A stretch of 21,512 nucleotides of DNA from JOPF133 sp052144935 (GTDB taxonomy: Bacteria > Acidobacteriota > Terriglobia > Bryobacterales > Bryobacteraceae), in contig JBKQPR010000004.1 of NCBI GenBank assembly GCA_052144935.1, positions 1 to 21,512 on the forward strand. The letters are read 5' to 3'. The notes below the pieces were generated by a model. The model saw only the letters and a program-made list of their open reading frames with translations, was not told the DNA's origin and did not search any database. Shown piece after piece: positions 1 to 7,006 of this stretch. A program made the position numbers and the translations under genes. The first letter of the stretch is position 1, and each line of letters begins with the position of its first letter.

Positions 1-1
1 G

Positions 2-76
2 GAACTCAGCCAACTCTCCATTCGTCAGAAACGTGTTCTGCCAAAATGGAACTACACCATCTCGCCGCAAATGTGA
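2..76 (+). pseudogene. C-terminal tip of an ISAzo13-like transposase (cut by window edge)
   Basis: An open frame enters from the left edge and stops with TGA at 74-76. Its 24 residues run from ELSQLSIRQ to PKWNYTISPQM. The 'E(L)xxLxI...WNYTISP' ending resembles what I recall of ISAzo13-family (Rhodopirellula-type) DDE transposases, which end in a GEWNYTI(S/H)P block. Only the tail is visible, so I cannot tell whether the element is complete. The call rests on a short motif recalled from family knowledge; a chance frame is possible but less likely, because the other two frames give no protein-like ending. Confidence 0.5.
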
Positions 77-96
77 AATAGTTTTTGGGCGGCTGC
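77..96 (+). repeat. Possible right terminal inverted repeat of the ISAzo13-like element
   Basis: Directly after the transposase stop comes ATAGTTTTTGGGCGGCTGC. A T-run followed by GGGCGGCT is the kind of end I associate with ISAzo13 elements, and terminal repeats are expected just beyond the transposase stop. The partner repeat would lie left of the window, so this cannot be confirmed here. Confidence 0.25.
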
Positions 97-201
97 TTTG
101 CGACGGCGCCGGACCCCCGGAGAACCGGCGGAGGAGCGGCAGCGAGTTCACTGTGGCCGGATGCGGTATGAGTTGATAGGAACCGATTAACTAATGATAG
201 C

Positions 202-1188
202 TTGTGGATTGACTCGCCGCAGTCTAACGTTAGGTTGGTGTCATTCCTCCGGCCATCGCCGCTTAAGTTCTGTGTCGGGGTTTATGTGGTAGCTTATCTG
301 GCAATCCTCTTCCACTTTTACCCTAGCCGCACAGACCCGCCCGAGGCCATTCACTTTCAACCCACGCCGGAACAGCAGGATTTCTACAACGTGGCGTTCG
401 ATGCCCAGCAGGCGCGCTATGAGGTCATTGCACGCGACAAGGCCCGGCTGTTTCATATCCGGGAGGACGTCGAGGAGTTCGTGGCGAATCATCATTTGAG
501 TAAATCCCACGTGCTCGATGTCGGCTCGGGTGAAGGCTTGCTCCAGGATGTCGTCGAGGACTACACCGGGCTGGATATCTCCGCGACGGCTCGGCCGAAG
601 TACCATAAGCGCTTTGTCCAGGCCGATGCCCGGGCAATGCCTTTCGCGGATGGCGAATTCGACGCGGTGTGGACCATCTGGGTTCTGGAGCACGTTCCGA
701 ATCCCGAACAGGCACTGCGGGAAATCCGGCGCGTGCTGAAGCCCGATGGGCTGCTGTACCTGGCCCCGGCATGGCTCTGCTCCGATCTGGCGCCGAATGG
801 ATATCCGGTTCGCCCCTATTCCGACTTCGGGATCGGAGGGAAGCTGATCAAGGCCAGCGTGCCGCTCCAGAACACCGGGGCTTTCCACGCGATGTACATG
901 CTCCCCATACGCGCGGTAAGGTTGGCTGCGTGGAAACTGCATCGTCAGCCCACGGCGCTTCATTACCGTCCGCTCGCCGCCAATTATCAGGTGTACTGGA
1001 TGTCGGATAGCGACGCCGTGAATTCCATCGACATGTTCGAGGCATATCTGTGGTTCCGAAGCCGCGGAGATGAGTGCCTGAACTGCCCGGTGGAATCGGA
1101 CTTGATCCGCAGCGCGGATATGCCGCTTGTGATCCGAGTGAAACCGTCATCGCGGCCCGTCACCGAAGCCGCCCAAGCCGGGCGGTAA
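202..1188 (+). CDS. Membrane-anchored class I SAM-dependent methyltransferase
   Basis: Predicted to transfer a methyl group from S-adenosylmethionine to an unknown small molecule or lipid. The fold signature is clear: VLDVGSGEG (residues 104-112, SAM-binding glycine loop), acidic D125 after strand 2, ADARAMPF (141-148) and VLEHVPNP (161-168), then a Methyltransf_11-type RRVLKPDGLLYL. Residues 23-40 (FCVGVYVVAYLAILFHFY) form one hydrophobic segment, so the enzyme is probably tethered with its catalytic domain in the cytoplasm. The start is uncertain: TTG at 202, TTG at 235 and GTG at 238 are all in frame and none has a good Shine-Dalgarno. The gene stands alone, 96 bp before the lyase gene. 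Substrate unknown. Confidence 0.8.
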   Translation: MWIDSPQSNVRLVSFLRPSPLKFCVGVYVVAYLAILFHFYPSRTDPPEAIHFQPTPEQQDFYNVAFDAQQARYEVIARDKARLFHIREDVEEFVANHHLSKSHVLDVGSGEGLLQDVVEDYTGLDISATARPKYHKRFVQADARAMPFADGEFDAVWTIWVLEHVPNPEQALREIRRVLKPDGLLYLAPAWLCSDLAPNGYPVRPYSDFGIGGKLIKASVPLQNTGAFHAMYMLPIRAVRLAAWKLHRQPTALHYRPLAANYQVYWMSDSDAVNSIDMFEAYLWFRSRGDECLNCPVESDLIRSADMPLVIRVKPSSRPVTEAAQAGR

Positions 1189-1284
1189 ACGCAGCCGAGC
1201 CTCAACGGCAACGCGCGCGCATCGTCGCCCTCCCCGTTCTGAACCGCTAGCCCCTCCCCGCGCATTTGCGCTACCCTGGCAACC

Positions 1285-2226
1285 GTGGACGAGATCCCTG
1301 AACGTTTCGTGCGCAGCATGTTATTCGTGCCGGGGGCGCGGCGGGCCATGATCGAGAAGGCCGCCGCCAGCCTGGCCGACGCGGTTTGCCTGGACCTTGA
1401 AGATGCCGTCGCGGTGGAGGATAAGCCGGCCGCGCGAGGCGTCGCGATTCAGGCGCTTCAGGAAGTGGACTTCGCCGGCAAGGTGCGCATCCTTCGTATC
1501 AATGGCCTCGATACGCCCTTCGCCTATCGCGATCTCATCGAAGTGGTGGAAGCCGCGGGCGACCGCATTGATCTCGTCATGCTGCCCAAGGCCGGCGCGC
1601 CGGAGGATTTCCTCTTCGTCGACCGGCTGCTCACCGGGATCGAGCAGTACCGCGGGCTCGCCCGGCCGATCGGCATTGAGGCACAGATCGAAACGGCGGC
1701 GGGGTTTCTCGAGATTCGCGAGATCGCCCGCTCGTCGCCCCGCCTCGAAGCGCTGATCTTCGGCCCCGGCGATTACGCGGCCTCCATGCGGATGCCGTCC
1801 GCGTCCATCGGGGAACCCGACGCTCATGATGCCGCCTACCCGGGCCACCGCTGGCACGCCGTGATGCACACCATCGTGGCCGCGGCGCGCGCACACGGCT
1901 TGCGGGCCATGGATGGGCCCTACGCGGCATTTCGGGATCGCCCGGGCTTCGAGCGCTCCTGCTCCATCGCCCGGGCCATGGGCTTCGATGGCAAGCAGTG
2001 CATCCATCCGGCCCAGATCGAGGCGGTGAATTCCGCCTTCTCGCCGACCGCCGAGGAAGTCGCGCAGGCCCAAGAGACCGTCCGGGCTTACCAGGAAGCG
2101 GCGGCCGCCGGCCGTGGCACGGCCAGCCTCAACGGGCGCATGATCGACGCGGCCAACCTGCGCATGGCGCGGGTGGTGCTGGAGAGGCAACGGCTGCGCG
2201 AGGGGCGGGCCGCGGCGCACGAGTAA
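1285..2226 (+). CDS. HpcH/HpaI aldolase / citrate lyase beta-subunit family (CitE- or malyl-CoA lyase-like)
   Basis: Probable C-C lyase acting on a CoA thioester (malyl-CoA, citramalyl-CoA or similar). Family landmarks are all present: LDLEDAV around residues 36-42, R71-x-N73 (RINGLDTP), PK at 101-102, E136 in IETAAG and D163 in GPGDYAASM; E136 and D163 are the expected Mg ligands. IHPAQI near the C-terminus is also typical. The 313-aa length suits a stand-alone CitE-like enzyme. No citrate-lyase alpha or gamma subunit gene is adjacent, which argues against a true citrate lyase. Start is GTG at 1285 without a strong ribosome binding site. The stop codon abuts the stop of the convergent SDR gene with no spacer. 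Confidence 0.85.
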   Translation: MDEIPERFVRSMLFVPGARRAMIEKAAASLADAVCLDLEDAVAVEDKPAARGVAIQALQEVDFAGKVRILRINGLDTPFAYRDLIEVVEAAGDRIDLVMLPKAGAPEDFLFVDRLLTGIEQYRGLARPIGIEAQIETAAGFLEIREIARSSPRLEALIFGPGDYAASMRMPSASIGEPDAHDAAYPGHRWHAVMHTIVAAARAHGLRAMDGPYAAFRDRPGFERSCSIARAMGFDGKQCIHPAQIEAVNSAFSPTAEEVAQAQETVRAYQEAAAAGRGTASLNGRMIDAANLRMARVVLERQRLREGRAAAHE

Positions 2227-2964
2227 CTACAAACTGCGCAGGTGGAACCCGCCGTCTACGTTGATCACCTGCCCGGTCGAGTAATCCAGCAGCCCCTCGG
2301 CGATGGCGCGCACGGCCTTGGCCACGTCCGATCCTTCGCCCATGCGCGCCTGCGGCAATAACCCGCCGGCGATCCTTGCCTCGTAGACCTGTTCCACGCG
2401 CGCGATCATATCGGTGCGGATGATGCCGGGGCGGATCTCGAACACCTGCACTCCCGCCTTGGCCAGTCGCTCGGCGTAGAGCGCCACGGACATGCTCAGC
2501 CCCGCCTTGGAAATGCAGTACTCGCCGCGATTCACGGAGGCCGTGTAAGCCGAGATCGAAGTGACGAAGACGATCCGGCCCTGCCCGCGGTCAGCCATCC
2601 AGCGGGCGGCTTGCTGGGTGAGGAAGTGCGGCCCCTTCAGGTTGGTGGATATCAGCTCGTCGAAGCTCTCTTCGGTGGCGTCGAGCAGGTCGCGGCGCTC
2701 GCGCGGCCCCACGCCGGCATTATTCACCAGCAGGTCGAGATGCTCGAAGCGCTCGTGGGCGAAGCGCAGCAGCGCGGCGCGGTCTTCGGCGGAGGCCACG
2801 TCGCAAGGGAAGATTTCGCAGCCGGTTTCGCGGCTCAGCTCTTCGGCGGCATCGCGCCGGGAGCGATACGTGCCGATGACGCTATGCGTGCGCGCCAGTT
2901 CGGTGGCCACCGCGCGGCCGATCCCGCGGCTGGCGCCGGTGACAATGCAGGTTGGTTGAGGCAT
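2227..2964 (-). CDS. SDR-family oxidoreductase (3-oxoacyl-ACP reductase-like)
   Basis: Classical short-chain dehydrogenase/reductase using NAD(P)H, 245 aa. Visible motifs: TGASRGIG (9-16, cofactor binding), NNAG (81-84), N108, S136/S138, catalytic Y149-x3-K153 and RPG (178-180). The basic YRSRR after strand 2 favours NADPH. It ends in the usual INVDGGFHL. FabG-like by similarity, but an isolated gene away from fatty-acid genes may reduce a different ketone. The start ATG (2962-2964) has no obvious Shine-Dalgarno. Its 3' end touches the lyase gene, so the pair is convergent with zero spacing. Its upstream region carries the 23-bp inverted repeat. Confidence 0.9.
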   Translation of the reverse strand: MPQPTCIVTGASRGIGRAVATELARTHSVIGTYRSRRDAAEELSRETGCEIFPCDVASAEDRAALLRFAHERFEHLDLLVNNAGVGPRERRDLLDATEESFDELISTNLKGPHFLTQQAARWMADRGQGRIVFVTSISAYTASVNRGEYCISKAGLSMSVALYAERLAKAGVQVFEIRPGIIRTDMIARVEQVYEARIAGGLLPQARMGEGSDVAKAVRAIAEGLLDYSTGQVINVDGGFHLRSL

Positions 2965-3000
2965 TCTGGAGAGCCGCTATCAATAGAAGAAAAAAAGACT

Positions 3001-3086
3001 ATTGGCCGCAGATGAACGCAGATGAACGCAGATAAGAATAAAGCAAAATCTCTGTTTGGTTTTATCTGCGTTCATCTGCGGCCAAT
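3001..3086. repeat. Perfect 23-bp inverted repeat with nested 10-bp tandem units
   Basis: The left arm (3001-3023) and right arm (3064-3086) are exact reverse complements, starting ATTGGCCGCAGATGAACGC on the left. The left side holds an extra copy of the 10-bp unit CGCAGATGAA, so a second register also pairs exactly (3018-3035 with 3062-3079, 18 bp). The 40-bp loop is AT-rich. It lies 31 bp past the stop of the minus-strand gene at 3118 and 36 bp upstream of the SDR start. I recall similar GCAGATGAACGCAGAT-type repeats dispersed in many environmental bacterial genomes. It could act as a terminator, but no clean U-tract follows. Confidence 0.85.
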
Positions 3087-3117
3087 TCTCTTCCTGCTGT
3101 TTTTAGGCAGCGGTCTC

Positions 3118-4089
3118 CTAAATAGTAACCGGATTCTCCAGCGTGAAGGTGAGCCTGGTCTCCGACGGGATCTTCACCCGCTGGCCCTTGGTGATCGCCT
3201 GGGCTCCGGCGCCGGCTGCGCCGCCCGCGCCCGCTCCGATGGCCGCCCCTTTGCCCCCTCCGGCGATGGCGCCAATAATTGCCCCTACCGCCGCGGTGCC
3301 GCCGACCACTTTGGCGGTCTGCTGGCCGCGCGCGTCGCTCACCCGCGTCACGGTCTGGGTGTTGATCGGCACATACCGATCGTTGACCTTCACGGAGATC
3401 AGCGCCAGCGCCAGCTCGGTGCGGCCGGTGAACGTGCCGGAGGGCGTGGTATCCACCAGCCGCATGACCGCGTTGGCGCCGCGCGGTATCACCGTCCTGC
3501 CGTTCACCACCACGGGCTGATCCATGCTGGCGGCGAAGCTCTGCCCCTGGCTGGCGGTTTGCGAATCCACCGAGTCGATCAGGCGGATGACGAAATTGGT
3601 CCCGGCGGCAAGCTGGATAGGACCCGCCGGCTGGGCCGGCTGGCTGGGATCGGGGCGCAGGACGGCATCGTCGGCGCGGTGCAGCACCGGGCGGTCGCCG
3701 TCGTACGGCGGCGCAACGGGCTGGCTGGGATCGGTGGCGTCAGGAGCGCGGCGGAGAATCGGGCGGTCGGGGTCGGACGGCGGCGCGGTGGGCTGGCTGG
3801 GATCGGAGGTCTGGGAGGCGTCAGGAGCGCGGCGCAGCACCGGGCGGTCGCGGTCGGACGGCGGCGCCGGTGCGGCCGCGGGCGCCGCATTGCTGAACTC
3901 GATGCGCGCCACGTCGGAGATGTCGAAGGTGCGCACTTCGGGGCCCAGGTCCACACGGATCTGCCGCGCGTTGCCTCCCACGTACGTCCCGACGAACACG
4001 CGGCCGTCTTTCATGGTGATGGTATCGGCCCACCCGGCGGCGGCGCAGGCCATCAGAATGGCGGTCGAAAAAAGGCGCGATGCGGTCAT
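3118..4089 (-). CDS. Secreted glycine-zipper protein with Pro-rich tandem repeats
   Basis: Function unknown; probably envelope-associated. A Sec signal peptide spans residues 1-21 (ending GWADT). Residues 22-67 form a small beta-rich domain (ITMKDGRVFVGTYVGG). Three tandem repeats of about 25 residues follow (77-153), each built on PPSDxDRPxLRRAPDA then DPSQP. Residues 155-255 form a beta domain, including FVIRLIDSVDSQTASQG and VIPRGANAVMRL. A glycine zipper (260-295, GAIIGAIAGGGKGAAIG) and IPSETRLTFTLENP close the protein. Such zippers insert into or associate with membranes. AAGAGAG upstream of the ATG at 4087-4089 is a plausible ribosome binding site. It is 45 bp from the next minus-strand gene and may share its transcript. 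Confidence 0.75.
   Translation of the reverse strand: MTASRLFSTAILMACAAAGWADTITMKDGRVFVGTYVGGNARQIRVDLGPEVRTFDISDVARIEFSNAAPAAAPAPPSDRDRPVLRRAPDASQTSDPSQPTAPPSDPDRPILRRAPDATDPSQPVAPPYDGDRPVLHRADDAVLRPDPSQPAQPAGPIQLAAGTNFVIRLIDSVDSQTASQGQSFAASMDQPVVVNGRTVIPRGANAVMRLVDTTPSGTFTGRTELALALISVKVNDRYVPINTQTVTRVSDARGQQTAKVVGGTAAVGAIIGAIAGGGKGAAIGAGAGGAAGAGAQAITKGQRVKIPSETRLTFTLENPVTI
3631..3861 (-). repeat. Three in-frame coding tandem repeats (Pro/Asp/Arg-rich)
   Basis: The DNA encoding residues 77-153 of the secreted protein consists of three diverged copies of about 75 bp, visible on the plus strand as recurring GGGCGGTCG and GGCTGGCTGGGATCGG blocks. Copies differ in length by a few codons, as expected for slippage-prone coding repeats that stay in frame. 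Confidence 0.75.
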
Positions 4090-4134
4090 CGGTTCACTCT
4101 CTTACTATTTTATGACGCAGGAGCCAGCGGAGGT

Positions 4135-5004
4135 CTACTGGGCAGGCTCTGCCGGCTTAGCCGGGCCGAGTGACCGCAGCATCGACTTGCCCCGTTCCAG
4201 CGCCTGCTTATACGTCTTGACGCGCTGCTCCGGCGTGTAGGGTACATTGGCGTGGTAGAGATGCTCTAAACCCTTACCGATCATGAACGTGGCGGCGTAG
4301 GCGATGGCCCCCTTGGGAATCAGGCCCTCGCCCAGGGGGATCATGCCGGCCAATTCGCGGGCCAGGGCGCGCCACCCAAAGGCGCCCGCCGCCAGCGAGG
4401 CGATCTCCGCCTTCTGGTGGGCCAGCCCGATCCGCCTGCCGCTGGCGGCAGCGATCACGAAGGCCATGCGAACCTGGTTGGCGGTGAGGAACACCGTGTC
4501 GGAGGCGAATTCGCCGAAGGCCCAGGGCAGCTCGATCAGGTTGGGGATCACGTTGGGCAGCGCGGTGGTAATGGCAAACAGGGCGTTCTCGCGCGAGACC
4601 GACTGGATGACATCCTCCACCACCGGCTTGCGGAAGGCGGGGAACTGCCGCGCCAGAGGCAGGGCCAACTCGTCGTGCTGGGCCAGGATCTCGCGGATGG
4701 CAGCGTCGGGATCTTCGGGGCGGAAGGTGAAGACTCCCTCGCCGTGCGGAATGCCCTGCTGGTAGAGCACCAAGTCCACGGTCTCCGGGGGGTTGGGTTC
4801 TCCGGCGCGATGCACCTGGCCGGCGCGTTCCAGCCGCAACGGCCGGGCCATGCTGTCGGGCAGCAGAAAATTCTCCATCTCGGCATAGGCCGAATCGTCG
4901 TCGGCCACCAGACCGAAGCGGACCGGCCGCTCCGCGAGTTTGCGGACTTCCGCGGGCCGCAGCATGAAGAGAGCGGCGCGAGCCTGCCTGAGAGTGTGTA
5001 GCAT
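4135..5004 (-). CDS. Unknown protein with DUF697/YcjF-like C-terminal region
   Basis: 289 aa. The N-terminal half (1-130) is soluble and unrecognised. The second half contains ENALFAITTALPNVIPNLIE, then two hydrophobic stretches (TVFLTANQVRMAFVIAAASG and the region LAGMIPLGEGLIPKGAIAYA) and FMIGKGLEHLY. The 'IP..G..IPKGAIAYAATFMIGKG' pattern resembles the DUF697/YcjF family, whose members associate with membranes and often sit beside GTPases; no GTPase gene is nearby here. The start ATG (5002-5004) lies 7 bp after the stop of the nuclease-like gene and has no Shine-Dalgarno, so translation probably depends on reinitiation from the upstream gene. Domain assignment is by eye. Confidence 0.6.
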   Translation of the reverse strand: MLHTLRQARAALFMLRPAEVRKLAERPVRFGLVADDDSAYAEMENFLLPDSMARPLRLERAGQVHRAGEPNPPETVDLVLYQQGIPHGEGVFTFRPEDPDAAIREILAQHDELALPLARQFPAFRKPVVEDVIQSVSRENALFAITTALPNVIPNLIELPWAFGEFASDTVFLTANQVRMAFVIAAASGRRIGLAHQKAEIASLAAGAFGWRALARELAGMIPLGEGLIPKGAIAYAATFMIGKGLEHLYHANVPYTPEQRVKTYKQALERGKSMLRSLGPAKPAEPAQ

Positions 5005-5011
5005 AGTGGAA

Positions 5012-6514
5012 TCAGCGGGGCCGCTCGGCGCCGACGAGGCGGAACATGATTTGCAGGCCCTTCCGCCATTCTACCGCCAGGCCGATTCGCTCCACATCGA
5101 TAGCCGGTGAGAAATATTGCAAAACGGTCTCGGTGGTGGGGTGAAACTCGAGCGAGGGTGAGACCAGCAAGAGGCGCGGCGGCTCGGGGCGCAGCTCGAC
5201 GCCCGGGAAATAGCCATTCACCGGGAATTCGCCGCGGTCGAGGTGCCACTTGACGCGAATCCAGTAATCCAGCGCCTGAAGCGGCAAGTGGAGATCGGCC
5301 GAAGCCTTCAACTCGATGACGGTCAGGCGGCCGGTGTGGTCCACCGCCAGCAGATCGAGAACGCCGCGATCGCCTCCGGCCAGCGCGGGCACCTGGCCGT
5401 AGACCGGATCGCGCAGCAGCGTGGCATCCACGGTTTGAATGTGCGCGCGCACCTGGGATTCCAGCCAAGCCTCGGGGAACTGCCGGTAAAGAGGATGCAG
5501 GTGGTCCGCGGACTCGGGCGAGCGGGCGCGGTCCAGCTCCCAAGCCAGGCGGGCGATCTCGGCGGCTTGCGATTGGCCGGCCGCATGCCGTTCCCGCAGT
5601 CCGAAGAGCAGGCCGGCCGGGGAAAGCTCGGCGAATTCCAGGCCCCGCACGCGCAGGCTGATGCGGCCATCGTGGCGGGCCACGCGCTCCACGCCGGGCT
5701 GCGCGGCGAGCGCTTCCCAGGCTTCCGAAGCGCTCGGATCGGCGCTGCGGCAAAGCTCCAGGCGTGTATCGAGGTTGCCGTGGTCGCGCGGATCGACGCG
5801 CAGCACGGCGTCGTCCTCGGTGTACGCGAACAGCTCAAAGCGGGCCGCCGCGGGGTTGAGACAGAGCAGGCGCAGCGCGGCGGGGCGCTCCTTTCTGGCC
5901 GGCACGTAGACCGCCAGGCCGGAGACCGACAAGCGCTTTTCCCGCGCGCGCAGATAGTCCAGCCAGATCAGTCCGAAGGAGAGGACCGCCGCCGGGTCGC
6001 CTTCAGGCGGGCTGGCGATGGCCGCCCAGGCGTGCCGGCCGTGGCGCAGGAAGGCGCGGGGATAGGCCGGCGAGAGGCTGGACTCCAGGTTGGCCTCGGT
6101 TGACAGCTCGGCCAGTTTCCACTCGGGAAACTGACGGCGCAGAAACAGGCGGAAGCGCTCGCGAAACACCAGGCGGCCGCTGCGGCGGCCCAATTCCGCC
6201 CCCGGGCGGCGGGCCATGTCGAGCAGGAAAAGCTGGCCCTCACGCCGCGCGAAGCGCTCCACCACGATTTCCAGGCGCGCGGAGGTGGGTTCTTTGAACG
6301 CCGTGACGCGGCGGGTGAGATTCCGCGTGCGGTCCCAGGCCTGCAGCGTGAGCCGCGAGCCGTGCAACTCCAGGGCAAAGTTATCGCCCGTGAGGGGGAG
6401 CAGTTCATCGCCCGGTTCGAGCAACGCAGGCTGCTGACAGTTTTTGAGGAAACTCTCAATCGCCGCACGGGCATCCTGGGCGCTTCGGCCAGGATCCCGC
6501 TGTACTGGTGGCAT
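5012..6514 (-). CDS. PD-(D/E)XK nuclease-like protein (500 aa)
   Basis: The C-terminal part carries a nuclease-superfamily signature: GVLDLLAVD with D387, then LTVIELKA with E401-x-K403, 14 residues later. This is the D...ExK arrangement of restriction-endonuclease-like folds, similar to NucS/DUF91 proteins. Residues 1-350 are unrecognised, Arg/Leu-rich and probably alpha/beta. The frame stays open to 6649, but I place the start at ATG 6512-6514 (MPPVQRDPG): the extra upstream 45 residues are low-complexity Pro/Arg/Thr, and a TATAAT box falls within them. No Shine-Dalgarno precedes the ATG. The gene is followed after 7 bp by the DUF697-like gene. DNA cleavage is inferred from motifs only; a non-catalytic or RNA-directed role is possible. 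Confidence 0.65.
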   Translation of the reverse strand: MPPVQRDPGRSAQDARAAIESFLKNCQQPALLEPGDELLPLTGDNFALELHGSRLTLQAWDRTRNLTRRVTAFKEPTSARLEIVVERFARREGQLFLLDMARRPGAELGRRSGRLVFRERFRLFLRRQFPEWKLAELSTEANLESSLSPAYPRAFLRHGRHAWAAIASPPEGDPAAVLSFGLIWLDYLRAREKRLSVSGLAVYVPARKERPAALRLLCLNPAAARFELFAYTEDDAVLRVDPRDHGNLDTRLELCRSADPSASEAWEALAAQPGVERVARHDGRISLRVRGLEFAELSPAGLLFGLRERHAAGQSQAAEIARLAWELDRARSPESADHLHPLYRQFPEAWLESQVRAHIQTVDATLLRDPVYGQVPALAGGDRGVLDLLAVDHTGRLTVIELKASADLHLPLQALDYWIRVKWHLDRGEFPVNGYFPGVELRPEPPRLLLVSPSLEFHPTTETVLQYFSPAIDVERIGLAVEWRKGLQIMFRLVGAERPR

Positions 6515-6527
6515 TAGGCTAAACCGG

Positions 6528-6533
6528 ATTATA
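6528..6533 (-). promoter_or_regulatory. Consensus -10 box (TATAAT) of the nuclease-like gene
   Basis: On the minus strand GGTTATAATCCGG ends 13 nt before the ATG at 6514. The AT-rich hexamer is a full sigma-70 -10 match inside very GC-rich DNA. A start of transcription about 7 nt downstream would leave a leader of roughly 6 nt, too short for a Shine-Dalgarno, which fits its absence. No good -35 hexamer is visible. Confidence 0.5.
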
Positions 6534-6691
6534 ACCCGCGGTGGGGCGGGGGCGGGCGGAATGCGCACGGCACTGCCGGTCGGCCGCCCAGTCCTGGCGC
6601 GGGTACACGGTCCCAGATTGCAGCCGGCCAGTGCCGGGTACGCGTCCACGGTCTATCGGACAACCTACTTGCGCGCGCCAGTTTGAAAAGG

Positions 6692-6705
6692 GTCTACTGG
6701 TAGAC
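6692..6705. promoter_or_regulatory. Palindromic operator candidate of the toxin-antitoxin operon
   Basis: GTCTAC-TG-GTAGAC is a perfect inverted repeat ending 13 nt before the antitoxin ATG. The next bases extend the theme with AGACG-GAAT-CGTCT (6702-6715), giving two overlapping palindromes that share GTAGAC/AGAC. Ribbon-helix-helix antitoxins typically repress their own operon by binding such short tandem palindromes. TCTACT (6693-6698), with TTGCGC 18 bp upstream, could be a weak promoter overlapped by the operator. Confidence 0.5.
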
Positions 6706-6718
6706 GGAATCGTCTTCT

Positions 6719-7006
6719 ATGAACACTGAACCCACAACGGTGGCGTTGCCATCCGACCTCCTTGCAGCAGTTGACAAGGCAGTTCAGGAAGGGCGCGCCC
6801 GAAGCAGGGACGAGCTGGTCGAAGGCGCACTTCGCCGCGAACTGGCCGAGCTGCGACGATCCGCATTAGATGCGGAATTCCACCACATGGCGGACGATGT
6901 CGCCTACCAGAGGGAGGCGCACCAGATTCTCGGCGAGTTTGCGCAGGCGGACTGGGAGGCTCTCCCGCAGGATCCGCGTCCGGACGCCGGCAACCGGCAA
7001 TCATGA
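6719..7006 (+). CDS. Ribbon-helix-helix antitoxin of a MazEF-type pair
   Basis: 95 aa. The N-terminal ~45 residues have the ribbon-helix-helix pattern: a short strand (TTVALPSD), helix (LLAAVDKAVQEG), turn (RARSRDEL) and second helix (VEGALRRELAELRR). It would bind DNA as a dimer and autoregulate. The acidic C-terminal half, with HHMADDVAYQREAHQILGEF, is the expected toxin-neutralising region. The stop overlaps the toxin start by 4 nt (ATGA), which couples translation in the usual antitoxin-first order. It belongs to the CopG/MetJ-like class found upstream of many MazF/PemK toxins. Target sequence and cognate specificity are inferred. Confidence 0.85.
   Translation: MNTEPTTVALPSDLLAAVDKAVQEGRARSRDELVEGALRRELAELRRSALDAEFHHMADDVAYQREAHQILGEFAQADWEALPQDPRPDAGNRQS

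Noticed and set aside
3022..4173. Long plus-strand frame opening MNADKNKAKSLFGFICVHLR
   Set aside because: Its start is the translation of the inverted repeat and the rest is antisense to the secreted glycine-zipper gene; His/Gly/Arg-rich composition is typical of a GC-rich shadow frame.
6515..6649. N-terminal 45-residue extension of the nuclease-like protein
   Set aside because: Pro/Arg/Thr-rich with a consensus -10 box inside it; the internal ATG at 6514 gives a more natural start.
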